Positions 32,283-44,110 of a stretch of DNA of 64,000 bases are shown piece after piece. The notes beneath the pieces are model-generated. The model was not told the origin of the DNA. It saw only the letters and a program-made list of their open reading frames with translations, and did no database searches. The position numbers and the translations under genes were made by a program. Every line of letters starts with the position of its first letter. Within the stretch, counting starts at the first letter, position 1. Origin of the DNA: Coenobita brevimanus (Eukaryota > Arthropoda > Malacostraca > Decapoda > Coenobitidae); the NCBI GenBank assembly GCA_032717465.1, contig CM064748.1, forward strand, positions 8,451,392-8,515,391, read 5' to 3'.

Positions 32283-34007
32283 GTGTGTCTGGGTTGGCTG
32301 CCGAAATGTTGAAGGCCTCAGGAGATATAGGGGTGAGATTAGTCACTGACCTGATAAATAAGATTATTTATGAGTGTGTTGTCCCAGATGATTGGCTGAA
32401 GAGTGTAACTGTAAATGTGTATAAAGGGAAGGATGATGCCCTGGAAAGAGGAAATTATAGAGGTATAAAGGTTTTAGATCAGATAATGAAGGTAATGAAG
32501 AGAGTTTTAGAAGTTATGATTAGGGAGTGAATATTGATGAGATGCAGTTTGGGTTTATGCCAGGTAGGGGGACCACTGATGCCATCTTCATTGTTCGACA
32601 GCTTCAAGAAAAATATATTGGTAAGAAAAGGGATCTGTATTTTGTTTTTGTTGATTTGGAAAAGGCCTTTGACAGAGTCCCTAGCGAGGTGGTGAAGTGG
32701 GCAATGAGAAAGCTTGGCCTGGAGGAGTGGCTGGTTTGGGTGGTTATGGCCATGTATGTGGGTGCTTGCACCCAGGTAAGAGTGAATGGAGATTTGAGTG
32801 ATGAGTTTTCCATGAATGCTGGTGTGCATCAGGGGTCAGTTTTGAGTCCCATGTTGTTTATCATGGTACCTGAAGCCCTTTCACGTGACTTTAGAAACGG
32901 ACTCCCATGGGAGATGTTGTATGCCGATGATTTGGTGTTGATTGCAGAGAACAAAAGGGAGGCAGAGGAAAGATTTAGGAAGTGGAGAGATGGTATGGGG
33001 CACAAGGGTTTAAGGGTAAATGCAGATAAAACAAAAGTGATGATATCTAGGGTTGGTGGCCGTACTGTCAAAGACGAGGGAGAGTGGCCATGTGCAGTTT
33101 GCTACAAGGGTGTGGGAAGTATTTCCATCTTGTGTGGTGTTTGTGATAAATGGGCACACAAGAGATGTAGTGGTATCACAGCTAGACTGCGAGATAATGC
33201 CGATTTTATGTGCATGGCCTGTCGAGGAGAGCAAGTGGAGATTGTCAGGCGTGAAAGGATTGAACTTGCTGGTGAATCTCTTAAGTGTGTGGAAGAGTTT
33301 TGTTATTTGGGAGACATGTTGTGTGCTGGAGGTGGGGCTGGAGCTAGCTCTGTGGCTAGGGTGAGAAGTGGTTGGAAGAAGTTCAGGGAGCTGTTGCCTC
33401 TCCTGACATTGAGAGGACTCTCCCTACGTGCTAAGGGGTCTTTGTATGCAGCAAGTGTTAGAAGTGTAATGCCGTACGGTAGTGAGACCTGGGCAGTAAA
33501 GGAGCAGGATGTTCACAGGTTCTGACATACAGAAATGACAATGATTAGGTGGATGTGTAGTGCGTCCCTGCGTGCAAGGTCTGCGGGGGCTGGGTTTACG
33601 ATGGAAGAGTTGAGAGGTGGGATGGAACTGGAGAGTACTGGTGTTGTGATGAGGAGAGGTAAATTGAGATGCAGGATCTGGGGGGGCTGGGTTTACGATG
33701 GAAGAGTTGAGAGGTAGGATGGGACTGGAGTGTATTGGCGTTGTGATGAGGAGAGGTAAATTGAGATGGACTGGGCATGTGGAGAGGATGGGGAATGATA
33801 ATTGGGTGAGGAAGGTGAGAAGTGTTAATATTGGGGGTGGGGTTATGAGGGGTACACTGAGAAAGACATGGGACGAGGTCATTAAGTGTAACCTCAGGGT
33901 TAAGGGACTGAACAGGGAGGCTGCAATAGATCGAGCAGCATGGAGAGTCGCCATTAGGAGACCAAGGCCGACGCATGCAAGCATGTTGGAGCCTTTAAAA
34001 ATGAAAC
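32283..34007 (+). mobile_element. RTE-like family C copy C3 with PHD-type zinc finger
   Basis: Inserted in D2 with GATAAG on both sides (32277-32282 and 34008-34013). Frames 32285-32530 and 32527-33525 give VVPDDWLKSVTVNVYKGKDD, EMQFGFMPGRGTTDAIFIVR, VFVDLEKAFDRVPSEVV, GVHQGSVLSPMLF and YADD, followed by a zinc finger (33090-33225). The finger is WPCAVC, then ILCGVCDKWAHKRC and FMCMACRG, a C4-H-C3 arrangement as in PHD fingers. A C-terminal domain follows (FCYLGDMLCAGG, SVMPYGSETWAVKE, LRWTGHVERMGN). A one-base lesion lies near 32528 and an imperfect tandem duplication of about 90 bp at 33583-33770. 5'-truncated: no endonuclease. Confidence 0.87.
33583..33770 (+). repeat. Imperfect tandem duplication of about 90 bp in C3
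   Basis: GGGCTGGGTTTACGATGGAA to GAGGAGAGGTAAATTGAGAT occurs twice in a row with a few differences between copies. The second copy continues into the normal family C C-terminus. Confidence 0.85.
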
Positions 34008-34960
34008 GATAAGAGATGAAAACAGTCGTAAAGGACCAGTAGTTGGAGTTGTGTACCTCAAGGGTCAGTTTTGGCACCAGTCATGTTCCTGGCATATGTA
34101 AATTATATGGTGGAAGAGACAGTTATGTAAGTCTATTTGTAGATGATGCTAAGCTATTAAGGAAAGTGAAAAAAGAGGACTGTAAACAGCTGCAAATGGA
34201 CCTTGATCTGATATTTGCCTGGAGTCAAAGGTGGGAAATGCAGTTTAATGCAAAGAAAAGTCATCTAATGGACTCCGGAAAGAGTACAATTAGACAAACA
34301 TGAAAATACAGAATGGGGACCAACTGGATCTGTAAAACTAAACAAGAGAAAGACTTAGGGGTACTGTTTTCAAGCAACTTTTACTGGAAAATCACATAAG
34401 ATCAACGGAGATGCATATAACCTTTCAAAAAGTGTAAGAGTTGTGTTTACTTATCTGGACAAAAAGATGATGAAAAAGTTGACTGTATCAATGATTTGCC
34501 TGAGGCTGGAATATGCAGCAGTGGTATGGTCACCAAAGAAGGATAAAAGAAGGATTGAAAGAATACAAAGAGCATCAACAAAGATGGTATCTGACTTAAG
34601 AGAATTACCGTACGAGGAAAGACTGTTGAGACTAAGTCTCCCAACCCCAGAAAAAAGGATAAGGGGAGATCTGACTGAAGTGTACACAGTATCCAAGGGA
34701 ATGGAGAAGCTTAATAGGGAGGACCTGCTTTTGAGGTGCAAAAGAGAAATGAGGGGTCACGGAAAAAAGTTGAAAAGGATCACATGCAAGAGAGACATCA
34801 AGAAATACGGCTTTTTACTGAACAATTGAAGCATGGAGTAACCTGGATAAAGAAGTGATAAATGCCAAGAGTATTCAAGATTTCAAAACCAAGCTGGACA
34901 TTAGTAGTTATGAAGATGGGACAGTATGAGCATAGCTCCTTTCCCATAAATCACAACTAG
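34008..34960 (+). mobile_element. CR1-like copy D2, ORF2 3' part and tail
   Basis: This resumes the RT after C3: QGSVLAP-like sequence (out of frame), LFVDDAKLLRKVKKEDCKQL, WSQRWEMQFNAKKSHLM, then ICLRLEYAAVVWSPKKDKRR and REMRGHGKKLKRITCKRDIK. The tail has CACAACTAGGTAAATA. The active-site box is FVDD instead of FADD. Several frameshifts; dead copy. Confidence 0.87.
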
Positions 34961-34988
34961 GTAAATATACCTCTGCATTTAGTGTAGT

Positions 34989-37923
34989 GCTTGAGGGTGC
35001 GAAAGTGGATGTATGTGGAATAACTGAAACAAAATGGAGAGGAGAAAGTGTGAGAGAATGGGAGTATGGATGGGGTATATGTGCAGGAGTAGATGAGAAT
35101 GAGAGGGCAAAGGAAGGAGTGTGTATAGTTGTGAGTAAAAGATGGAAGAAGAGCATAAGACAGTATGGATCAGTTGGGTCAAGGATTGTGTGGGTAAAGT
35201 TGAAAGTTGGAATACAAATGTGGGCGATTGTGTGTGTATATGCGCCAACGCAAGATCGTGCTAGAAGAGTGAGAGAAGAGTTCTGGACAAATGTGGAAGT
35301 GTGCATGGAAAAGTTTGGAAGGAATGAGAGAGTGTTTTTGATTGGTGATATGAATGGTAAAGTTGGTAATGTGAAGGTGGATGGAACAGTTGGTGAGTGG
35401 GGTGTGCCTGCTGAGATAGATGAGAATGGGAGTGCGTTAGTGGACATTTGTGCTGGGAGGGGGTTGGTGATAGCCAATACCCTCTTCAGGCATAAAATGA
35501 TCCACAGGTATACATGGCGAGTGATGAGAAGGGTGGGTGGTGAACTGAATGAAAGGAAGGCAATGATTGATTATGTGTGTGTGGATGAAAGGATGCGAAG
35601 ATGTGTAAAGGATGCAAGAGTGTATAGAGGTTGGGGGAGTGGACTTTCTGACCACTACTTGGTGGTGGCCAGAATTAGGATCCAAGTAAGATGGAAGAAT
35701 AGAAGAAGGGAAAGACGAGAGGAAGGAGTAGTTGCAAGGACAGTGGAAAGGTTACAAGAGGATGAGAAAAAAGCAGAGTATAAGAGAGAAGTGGAGGAAC
35801 GATTGGGCAAATATGAATTGGAGCAGATGGGAGACGTGGAAGGTGTGTGTAAGATATTTACAGAAGAAATATGTGCAGCATGTGATGTGGTGTGTGGAAG
35901 GAAGAGAAGACGGAGGGGGTGCAAGGAACAGCGTGGTGGACTGAAGAGGTGAAACAGGCAGTGGCACAAAAGAAGAAAGCATACAATGAATGGATGAGAA
36001 ATAGGGGCGTGGAAGAAGTTGAGAGGCGGAAGAGAGAGTTATATGTGGAAAGGAAGAGAGAGGTGAAAAGATTAGTGAGAGAGTAAGAAGAGAGTGGATG
36101 AGGAATTTGGAAGGAATTTGAGTGTAAAGTGGAGGGACTGTAAGAAAATGTTCTGGAGAGAAGTGAAAAGAGTAAGACAGGGTGGAAGTGAAGTTAGCAG
36201 GGGAGTGAAAGATAAAAATGGTAGATTACTAGTGGAGAAGGGAGAAAAAGTGAGCAGATGGAGAGAACACTTTAAGGAATTGTTGAACGTAGAGGATGGA
36301 AGTAATGCGAGTATAAGTGGCTGGGGAATGGCTGGGAGGAGGAGGGAGGTGAGAAGACAGGAAAAAATCAGTAGGATAGAAGTTGTGGAAGCAATGAAGA
36401 ATGTTAAATCGGGGAAAGCCCCAGGAATTGATGGAGTGTGTGGCGAAATGCTGAAGCATGGGGGAGAGATAGTAGTAGAATGGATATGGAAGATGTGCAG
36501 ATTGGCCTGGGAGGAAGGTAGAGTCCCGGAGGATTGGAAGTCAGGTATAATTATTCCCTTGTACAAAGGAAAGGGGGAAAAAGAAGTGTGTGGTAATCAT
36601 AGGGGCATTTGTCTTCTTAGTATAATAGGAAAAGTGTATGGTAGGATACTTATAGACAGAGTTAGAGAAAGAACAGAGAAATTAGTTGGAGAAGAACAGG
36701 GAGGCTTTAGGAAGGGAAGAGGTTGTGTAGATCAGATATTCATTCTTAGATCTTTAGTGGAAAAGTTTCTAGAGAAGGGAAAGAAGTTGTATTTAGCTTT
36801 CATGGATTTGGAGAAAGCATATGACAGGGTGGATAGACAAGGATTGTGGAAAGTGTTAAGAATATATGGAGTAGATGGGAAGTTGTTGAATGCTGTGAAG
36901 AGTATGTACGATGGTGCGAAGGCTGCAGTGCGTGTGGATGGTGAACTAAGTGAATTTTTCTCTTTGAGAGTTGGTTTGAAACAGGGTTGTGTCATGTCTC
37001 CATGGTTGTTCAATCTGTACATGGATGGGGTAATAAAAGAGGTACAAGGTAGGGTAGTGGATGTTGGAGTGGCCCTGGTGAGAGAGGATAGTGTTTGGAA
37101 ACTCCCTGTACTGTTGTTTGCAGATGATACTGTGTTGTTGAGTGAAGACGAAGGGGAGCTGCAAGGTTTGGTGGATGAGTTTGAGAGAGTGTGTAAGAAA
37201 CGGAACCTAAAGGTGAATGTAGGGAAGAGTAAAGTAATGGTCTTTGAGAGAGGTGAAGTCAGTGAATGTACAGTGAGGTTGGATGGTGAGGAATTGGAAA
37301 ATGTGAGTACGTTTAGCTATTTGGGTAGTGTGATGAGTAAGGATGGAGGTTTGGAGGGTGAAGTGCTTGAAAGGGTACAGCAGGGAAGAAAGGTTGCTGG
37401 TTCCTTGAAAGCAGTGATAAGAAACAGGGAAGTGAGTATGGAAGTGAAAAAGTTACTACATGACAGTATTGTGATACCAACTCTAACGTACGGAAGTGAA
37501 GCTTGGACATTGTTGGAAGGACACAAGTCAAGAGTGAGAGCAGTGGAAATGAGTTATTTAAGAGGAGCCTGTGGAGTCACGTGGAGAGACAGGCTGACGA
37601 ATGAGGATATAAAGGAACGTTGTGGTGTGGATGTGGATGTGATAGGAAGCGTTAGGAGGAACACACTGAGGTGGTTTGGCCATGTGGAGAGGATGGAGGG
37701 TGAGAGACTGATGAAGAGAGTGTATGTGAGTGAGGTGGAGGGGGGAAGAGGGAGGGGGAGGCCGAGGATGAGATGGAGGGATGGGGTGGAGAGGTATATG
37801 AGAGAGGGGGGTGTGAGTTGGGAGCAGGGCAGTGAAATGGCGGGGGACAGGGCGACTTGGAGGCGATTTGTTTGTGGCCACCCCAAACGGGATTGAGGCG
37901 TCTGGCAATAGATAGATAGATAG
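34989..37923 (+). mobile_element. RTE-type family A copy A3, flanked by a 12 bp duplication
   Basis: ATTTAGTGTAGT is present on both sides (34977-34988 and 37924-37935), a clear target duplication. The copy is truncated a few codons into the endonuclease and ends with (ATAG)n. Frame 34987-35952 gives the endonuclease (ITETKWRGE, VCVYAPTQDRARR, LIGDMNGKVGN, IDYVCVDERM, SDHYLVV). Frame 36094-37896 (600 codons) gives a full RT and C-terminus. Two small deletions separate them, one base in a G run near 35915 and two bases near 36085. Otherwise it is close to A5, so the insertion is fairly recent. Confidence 0.92.
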
Positions 37924-38359
37924 ATTTAGTGTAGTCAGTGTTTTAACCCCTTAACCGCGGGGTGTCACTTTCGTGATGCTTGGGAGCAAGGGATCATACC
38001 GCGGGGCGTCACTTTTATGATTCTGTGTTATTTTGAATTCACCCGGGCTTTCAAGTGGTGGCTTGTATCATCTATCAGTACTGCCAGTGTCCAACACTAG
38101 TCAGCACTCCTAATCTCATCTGTACTCCCATCCATTGTTGACAATTTAGCCAATTCTCCCCATTCTTGACTCCCCTCCCTACCCCCCCTCCATTACCCTA
38201 TCCTCTCGCCTGCCCGGCCGTGCTACGCTCAGTAAATCTTCCCTGGATTTTACACTGATTTCATCCATTGAAATAAGCCCTATGCCCTATTCTTATACCA
38301 AATATATACTGTACAAGAAAGAAATAAGGTAAGTGAGAGTGCCATACACCTGGAATTGG

Positions 38360-38361
<2 letters not shown>

Positions 38362-38398
<37 letters not shown>

Positions 38399-41300
38399 AG
38401 AACGGAGGAAGGAAAAACAAATGGGGAAAAAAAAAATAATCCATACACCAGATTACTGGTGTCCTCTATTCATAAAATATCTGTAACAGTTAGACTTGAA
38501 CAGTTGTGGGTTGAAATTTGGAGGAAAACAAGTCTGGGGAAGCGAGTTCCAGAGAGATGCAGTTCGGGGAATGAAAGAATTCTGAGAGGCAGAAGTTCTG
38601 CAATATGGTTGAGTGACATTCCAGTCATGAGCGCTACCAGATGCCCGTGTAGCACGAGGGAAGGCATGGAGAGGTGGCACCATGGACGCAACTTCGTCTG
38701 AGCATTTGCCAAAAAAATATCTGTAAAATAATGCAAGGGAGGCAACATTCCTTCTTACTTGCAGGGGAGGTAGTTTATATGTAATGGCAAGGTTGTTAAT
38801 GATTCTAACAGCTTTATTCTGAATTTTGTCTAGTTGTCTTAATGCAACCTCTCCACAACCATTCCACAAGGGTGAGCAATATTCAAGCTGAGAGCGCACA
38901 TGACTCTTATAAATTATAGCTAACTGCTCATCGGCGAAGAAGTTACGGACTCTGTACAATAATCCAAGTTTCTTTGAGGCGGTTTTAGCAAGTGATCTGA
39001 CATGAGAGGTCCAGCTGAGGGCACTGTTAAGTGACACACCAAGAATTTCAATACTTTTGGAGATAGGAATATTAGTAGCACTGAAGGTAATGTACGAATC
39101 TGGCAATATCTGTCTATTAGTAAACTGTATATATTTAGTTTTACTAGCATTAAAAGAGACAAGGTTGTTTTGTCCCCATTCACTGATTGTAGATAGATCT
39201 TGATTTATGGAGATGGCTGTACTGAGTTGAGAGGTAGAGATATTAGACTTTGTAAATGGATGTCTGAGTGTGAACGAACTATGTAGTGTTGAGTCATCTG
39301 CATATGAGTGAATGGGATTGTGAGTGACAGATAAGAGATCATTAATATGAACCAGAAATAGGGTTGGCGCCAGAACTGATCCCTGCGGCACGCCGGCGTT
39401 AACTGAGTGGAAATTCGAATATACATCATCTACTTTTACTCTTATTTTCCTGTCACTAAGATAAGAAGAAATCAAAGGAACAAAAGACGTTAGTCCATAG
39501 CAAGGGAGTTTGGACAACAGGGAACGGTGCCATACTCTGTCGAAAGCTTTAGAGATATCAAGAGCTACTGCATGAGTTTCTCCAAAAAGATCAATTGATT
39601 GATGGATGGTATGAGTTAAGAGATTATGTCAATGGTGGATCTTTCGTAGCGAAAACCGTATTGTCTATCATTAATTAAGTTGTTGGATTCAAGATGTTTA
39701 ACAATATGCTTATTAATTAAAGTTTCAAATACCTTGCAAAGAGAAGATGTGACAGCTATTGGTCTGTAATTGGAGGGGTCAGACGAACTTCCTTTCTTCG
39801 GAACTGGGTGGATATTGGCTTCTTTCCATGAATTTGGGAATAAAGAAGTACGTATGCATAGTCTGAATAATTTAGCTAGGACAGAGGCAAGTTCAGGGGA
39901 ACACTTTTTTAAACCAATTGGCGGAATTCCATCTGGACCTGGAGCTTTGTTGGTAGGTGAATTGTCTAGGATGGATTTTACAAATCTTGTCTGTATTTTA
40001 AGTGGGGCAATTTCGGGAGAATCAAGTTCCAGTACTGAGACATTCTGGCTGGTATCATCTATGGTAGAGTTTCTGGCAAAGGTACTAGCAAAGATATCTG
40101 CTTTCCCACGTGGGTCATTTGTAATATTGTCATCTGAAGATTTTAGTGGGGGAATGGAAGATAACTTGTTAAAGTTATTATTGAAAGAATTAAGAGTTGA
40201 CCAGAATATTCTGTTGTCATTAGGGTTGTTAAGTAGTTTTGATGCTTGTTTTTGAAGAAAGTTTGATTTAGATAGATTTAATACAGCTTTTGCATGATTT
40301 CTAGCAATTTTAAATTGGGAGAGTGATTCAGGTGTTTTTGATTTTAAGTAAAAGTTATATGCTAATGACTTTTGGGCTGTTGCTCTGGCACAATTGCCAT
40401 CAAACCATTTTGGAGAGTTTGATCTTTTAGTGAACTGTTGACTTGGTATGAATAAATCCATACCAGCTAGTATTAAGTCACAAATGTGGGACTGGGTAGA
40501 ATTGGGATCACTAGAGAAGAACTGCCATGGAACATCAGCAAGATAATTTCTAAATCCATCCCAGTCTGCCCTGTCAAAGTGCCATCGGGTCACCCTGACA
40601 GGTTCGGAATGGGGAGGTGTAGGAGGGTTAACTAATGAGGCTTTGATGAGATTGTGGTCAGAGGATCCAAGTGGTGACAGTACCTCTATCCTGTATTGAT
40701 CTGGATTATTTGTCAAGAATAAATCCAAGAGATGGGCATTATGGTCAGGATTATCAGGTATTCTGGTTGGTTGCTTTACCAACTGGGTGAGATTAAACGA
40801 TTCCGCAAACAGCTCGCATTCTAGACCAGCGTCGTCAGTCCGGGCAGAATGCAATAACCATTCAACATTGTGTATGTTAAAATCACCCAAAATGGTAATT
40901 TCAATGCCAAGGGCAAGGTCAAGGTTACTCAACTGAGTGGATATGGAATCAAATACACTGGGTTCCGAAGAAGCACTGGGGGAACGATAAACTAAACAGA
41001 TATATTTGGTAATGTTTTGGCAATTTAATTTATATAATGAGTAATCAAAACTGGATGAAGTGAAGTTTAAAATAGTGTCAACTGCATATTGGGATTTGAT
41101 ATAACAACAGGTGCCGCCCTTGTTACAAAAGTTTGTAAGGAGATGGTAACCGGGAAAACAAAATGGAGATACATTGGTAGAGGGCAAGATTTGTGGTTCT
41201 GTGAGGAAAAGGGCTAAAGGGGATATGGACTGAAGGAAAAAATAAACCGAGTTTAAATTTGTGGTAAGGCCGCAGATGTTGGTAAAGAATAAGGCCGCAC

Positions 41301-41718
41301 CGTCACCTCTTCGCCAACAAGCATTCCCGGAAATAGCAACAGTCGCTGCCGGCACAGTCGCTTGATGGCGACCGGGAGGACCCTGTGCCTCCAGCCCTAC
41401 CCTGCCGGTGGTGGCAATCCGAGGTACCACCTCATTTGATATTAAGATTGCAGCGTCCATTACTAAAGATGTGAATAGAAGGTGTGATATGTTATGCGCA
41501 TGTAGTGTGGTGTAGACAGTTGAAGGTAGAGGTATTATGAGAGCATGCTGGCCTACTCTGTGTGTAAATGAATGCACTGAAAATGTTCAGAAATGGGAGA
41601 TGGTCAGGATCAAGTCCTTAGGGCTGGTGAAACAGGAGCTCCAGCTCTCCCTATCACCAGCTTGCCATCAACCTCGGGAGTACTGCCCTGTTCGACTGGT
41701 GCTACAGTCTACTCCTCA
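38362..41718 (-). mobile_element. Jockey-like retrotransposon, family E copy E1, near full length
   Basis: A 3.36 kb element on the minus strand with a 30-base poly-A tail (T run at 38362-38391), a short 3' UTR, one long ORF and a 5' leader up to 41718. Both flanks are identifiable from the other inverted arm (rc of about 44897-44910): the target was split at GGAATTGGC/ATTATCACC with loss of about 2-4 bases and no clear target duplication. A long pure poly-A tail and an almost open frame indicate a young insertion. Confidence 0.9.
38453..41577 (-). pseudogene. Jockey-like endonuclease/reverse transcriptase of E1, one 4 bp deletion
   Basis: About 1040 codons on the minus strand. Endonuclease: FFTNICGLTTNLNS, FLTEPQILPS, ILGDFNIHNVEWL, LDLFLTNNPDQ, GSSDHNLIKASL. 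RT: NKAPGPDGIPPIGLKKCSP, NYRPIAVTSSLCKVFETLI, DRQYGFRYERSTID, VALDISKAFDRVWHRSLLSK, NAGVPQGSVLAPTLFLVHIND, SYADDSTLH. C-terminus: KSHVRSQLEYCSPLWNGCG and FNPQLFKSNCYRYFMN. A 4 bp deletion near 39625, compared with E2 (TTGAGTATGTC versus TTATGTC), is the only break I find, splitting 41577-39616 from the frame ending at 38453. There is no separate ORF1. Confidence 0.88.
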
Positions 41719-42482
41719 CATTATCACCTGACAACACCTCACGTGCACTCGTTCGCTAATTTTCGCTGTTTATTTCCCCTTGAAATATGCCGTATAATCT
41801 ATTTTCGTAATAAATATACATATAAGGAGGGAAGGGAGAAGCCTAAGTGATATTTACATTCACCTGGAACTACCTAATTTATTATGTATTGTCTATATTT
41901 CCTGCCAATGATTTCACTGCTATATATTAGCTGCTGTCAATACGTTGGCAGTAATGCATTTCCCTAGGTAGGCCACCACCCTGGCCCACCCTTATCAGTT
42001 CACTCTCATCTTCCAGTGTGGGGGTACGTCTGTTCGCTCCTGCTTACTTCAGGTACTTTTCACCCCCATGCAAAGGGCCCTGTGACCTTTACCCCCTACT
42101 AAACCTCGTGTGGAAAGAGGTAAAGGGCTGACAATTGATAAAAGAGTGACTACGATCTTTCTAGTGAGTAAAACAGTGCAAGTGGAATTGTAAATAATGT
42201 GTAAACAACAAGTGAAAGTAATGAATGTAAATATACGTGAACAGTGGAAAATAGTTTTATAAGTTACTTCAAGTGACAGTGCATAACACAGTGTAAATAA
42301 AATAGAAATGTAAATACCGTAAATAAAATACAGAACGTAAATATAAATATAAAATGAGTAGTACTATAAGAATACGAGTATATACCTAGGAGTAATGAAA
42401 GTGAAAGTTTCACTCTAGCATGTCTGAATGCTATGAGTTATGAGAGTGAAGATGAAAGTGACATTCACTCTCAATGCCAGTA

Positions 42483-44110
42483 TACAGGACGAGAAAGTGA
42501 ATGCTACGTATTTTACTGAAAGAAATTGAATCCCTACAGTGACAATAAACTAATACTACTGAAGGAAACTTATGGATAAAGACTGTAGATATATATAAGT
42601 GTCATATAGTAATAGAAATATAAAGTGTGAGGGGTTTTATGAATAATAAATGACAGACTACCATGAGCGAACTAGTGCCAGTGCGACGATCAGACGCGCT
42701 CGTAATTTCCATTGCTTTCACAGTGGTTTTTTTTTTGAGTATGGATCCCAAACTACTTGAAAATTGTAGAATAGTGTTTATAGTGTTTGTATCTGGCTGT
42801 GGTAATCATATTACGGGTTGTTGGGAAGTGTAAAGTGGAGACTTCGTTACCCTACTTCAGAGGTCTCCACAAGTCCTACGGTAACCGACGAAGGCTCAAC
42901 AATCATTCCAGGAGAAAGCTGAAGGTATGTGCCATAAGCATATGTAATTTTATTATTCTAGGACTAATAACTGATTTTTGGCAAATATTTTTTGAGAGTC
43001 TGTCGGAGCCCAAATAACCCCGCGGCACACGCAAGTAATTGGTAAACAAGCCCGCGGTGTAGGGGTTAAAGATGGGAAGATAATCGTCTGGCTCACCTAG
43101 CAATGTGTTATTTAGCTTCCTAAACCCATGTTATGATTCGCTATGAGTCATGGAAAGATTGATAAAGTTACGGTGTATTTACCAAATGGGCGAAAACATC
43201 TGAGATTAACCGACTGCCTAACTGCTTGGAATCGTAGCATAGTCATGTAAACATACCACTGACCTTCGTTCCCTCCCCATAATTGTTCAGTTTTCTTTAT
43301 AGCTCACACTAACTTAACATCACTGACATCGGTACTGTAAAAGGTTGTTCAATGTCGGAGGTTATTAAGGGTTTAATGGGATATATTACTATTTGCATCA
43401 ATGCTCTCTCTTTCACGTTAAGCACAAAAACAAACAAAAGAATGAGCACTAAATGTACGTTTAACTTTCATCAGAGAGACCTTAGCAATTCATATTCCTC
43501 CAGTTTATTTTTAAGTATTTTTCTGACTTTAGGTTAGGTTAGGTTTGGTTAAATTATAAGGTACAGTTAAACTCGGTTAGGTTAGGTTAGGTTCAGTTAA
43601 ACAGGACAGTCCCTTCCACCATTATGCTGAGGAATAAAAATACTAGAGCTGTCACAGCCGTACAGCTAAAAACAACGGGGAAACTGATTTAACAAGCAAC
43701 ATTTATTTATGGGTAATGCATTACAGTGTCATGGGCTACTCAATTACCGGTAAGTGTCATTTTCAGGAAGGCATCAAGAATGAAAGAATTTCAAGAAATA
43801 GCGTGGGGTCTTGGAACGTAACCCTCGCTAATTTGGTGGGGGTGGTTACTGTAGTGTATGATACTGTGCAATATTGTAATCAATACAGTACTATACCTGA
43901 ATCTGAATAAAAATATAGAAATTAGTGAATATACAGAAGTGTAATGAAACATTAGGCCTACAAGCCACAGATAACACTTCCTAGACTGCCGAGATGATTC
44001 CGGACATCTGCCGAATAATCAATGATTTTCGTAAATGGGACTATTTCTCAAAACTGCCGAAATGTCGGATCTACCGAACAATCAGCTGCCGAATAAAAGG
44101 ACTTTTACTG
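42483..44110. other. Loop between the long inverted arms: nested transposon ends, no gene
   Basis: No recognisable protein. Features visible: a piggyBac-like right end CCCGCGGTGTAGGGGTTAA at 43051-43069, and a Tigger-like right end (CGAATAAAAGGACTTTTACTG) finishing at 44110 and followed by TA, with related CCGAA motifs inside back to about 43990. There are also GGTTAGG tracts (43527-43600) and a GTGGAGAC/GTCTCCAC inverted pair (42835-42872). Confidence 0.55.
43527..43600 (+). repeat. Interstitial TTAGG-type telomere-like repeats
   Basis: Two short arrays of GGTTAGGTTAGGTT (43529-43550 and 43574-43595) are separated by degenerate GGTTA units. TTAGG is the arthropod telomere unit; here it is interstitial and short. 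Confidence 0.8.

Noticed and set aside
38333..38701. 122-codon plus-strand frame starting in the poly-T tract
   Set aside because: It is the antisense of the Jockey-like C-terminus and tail.
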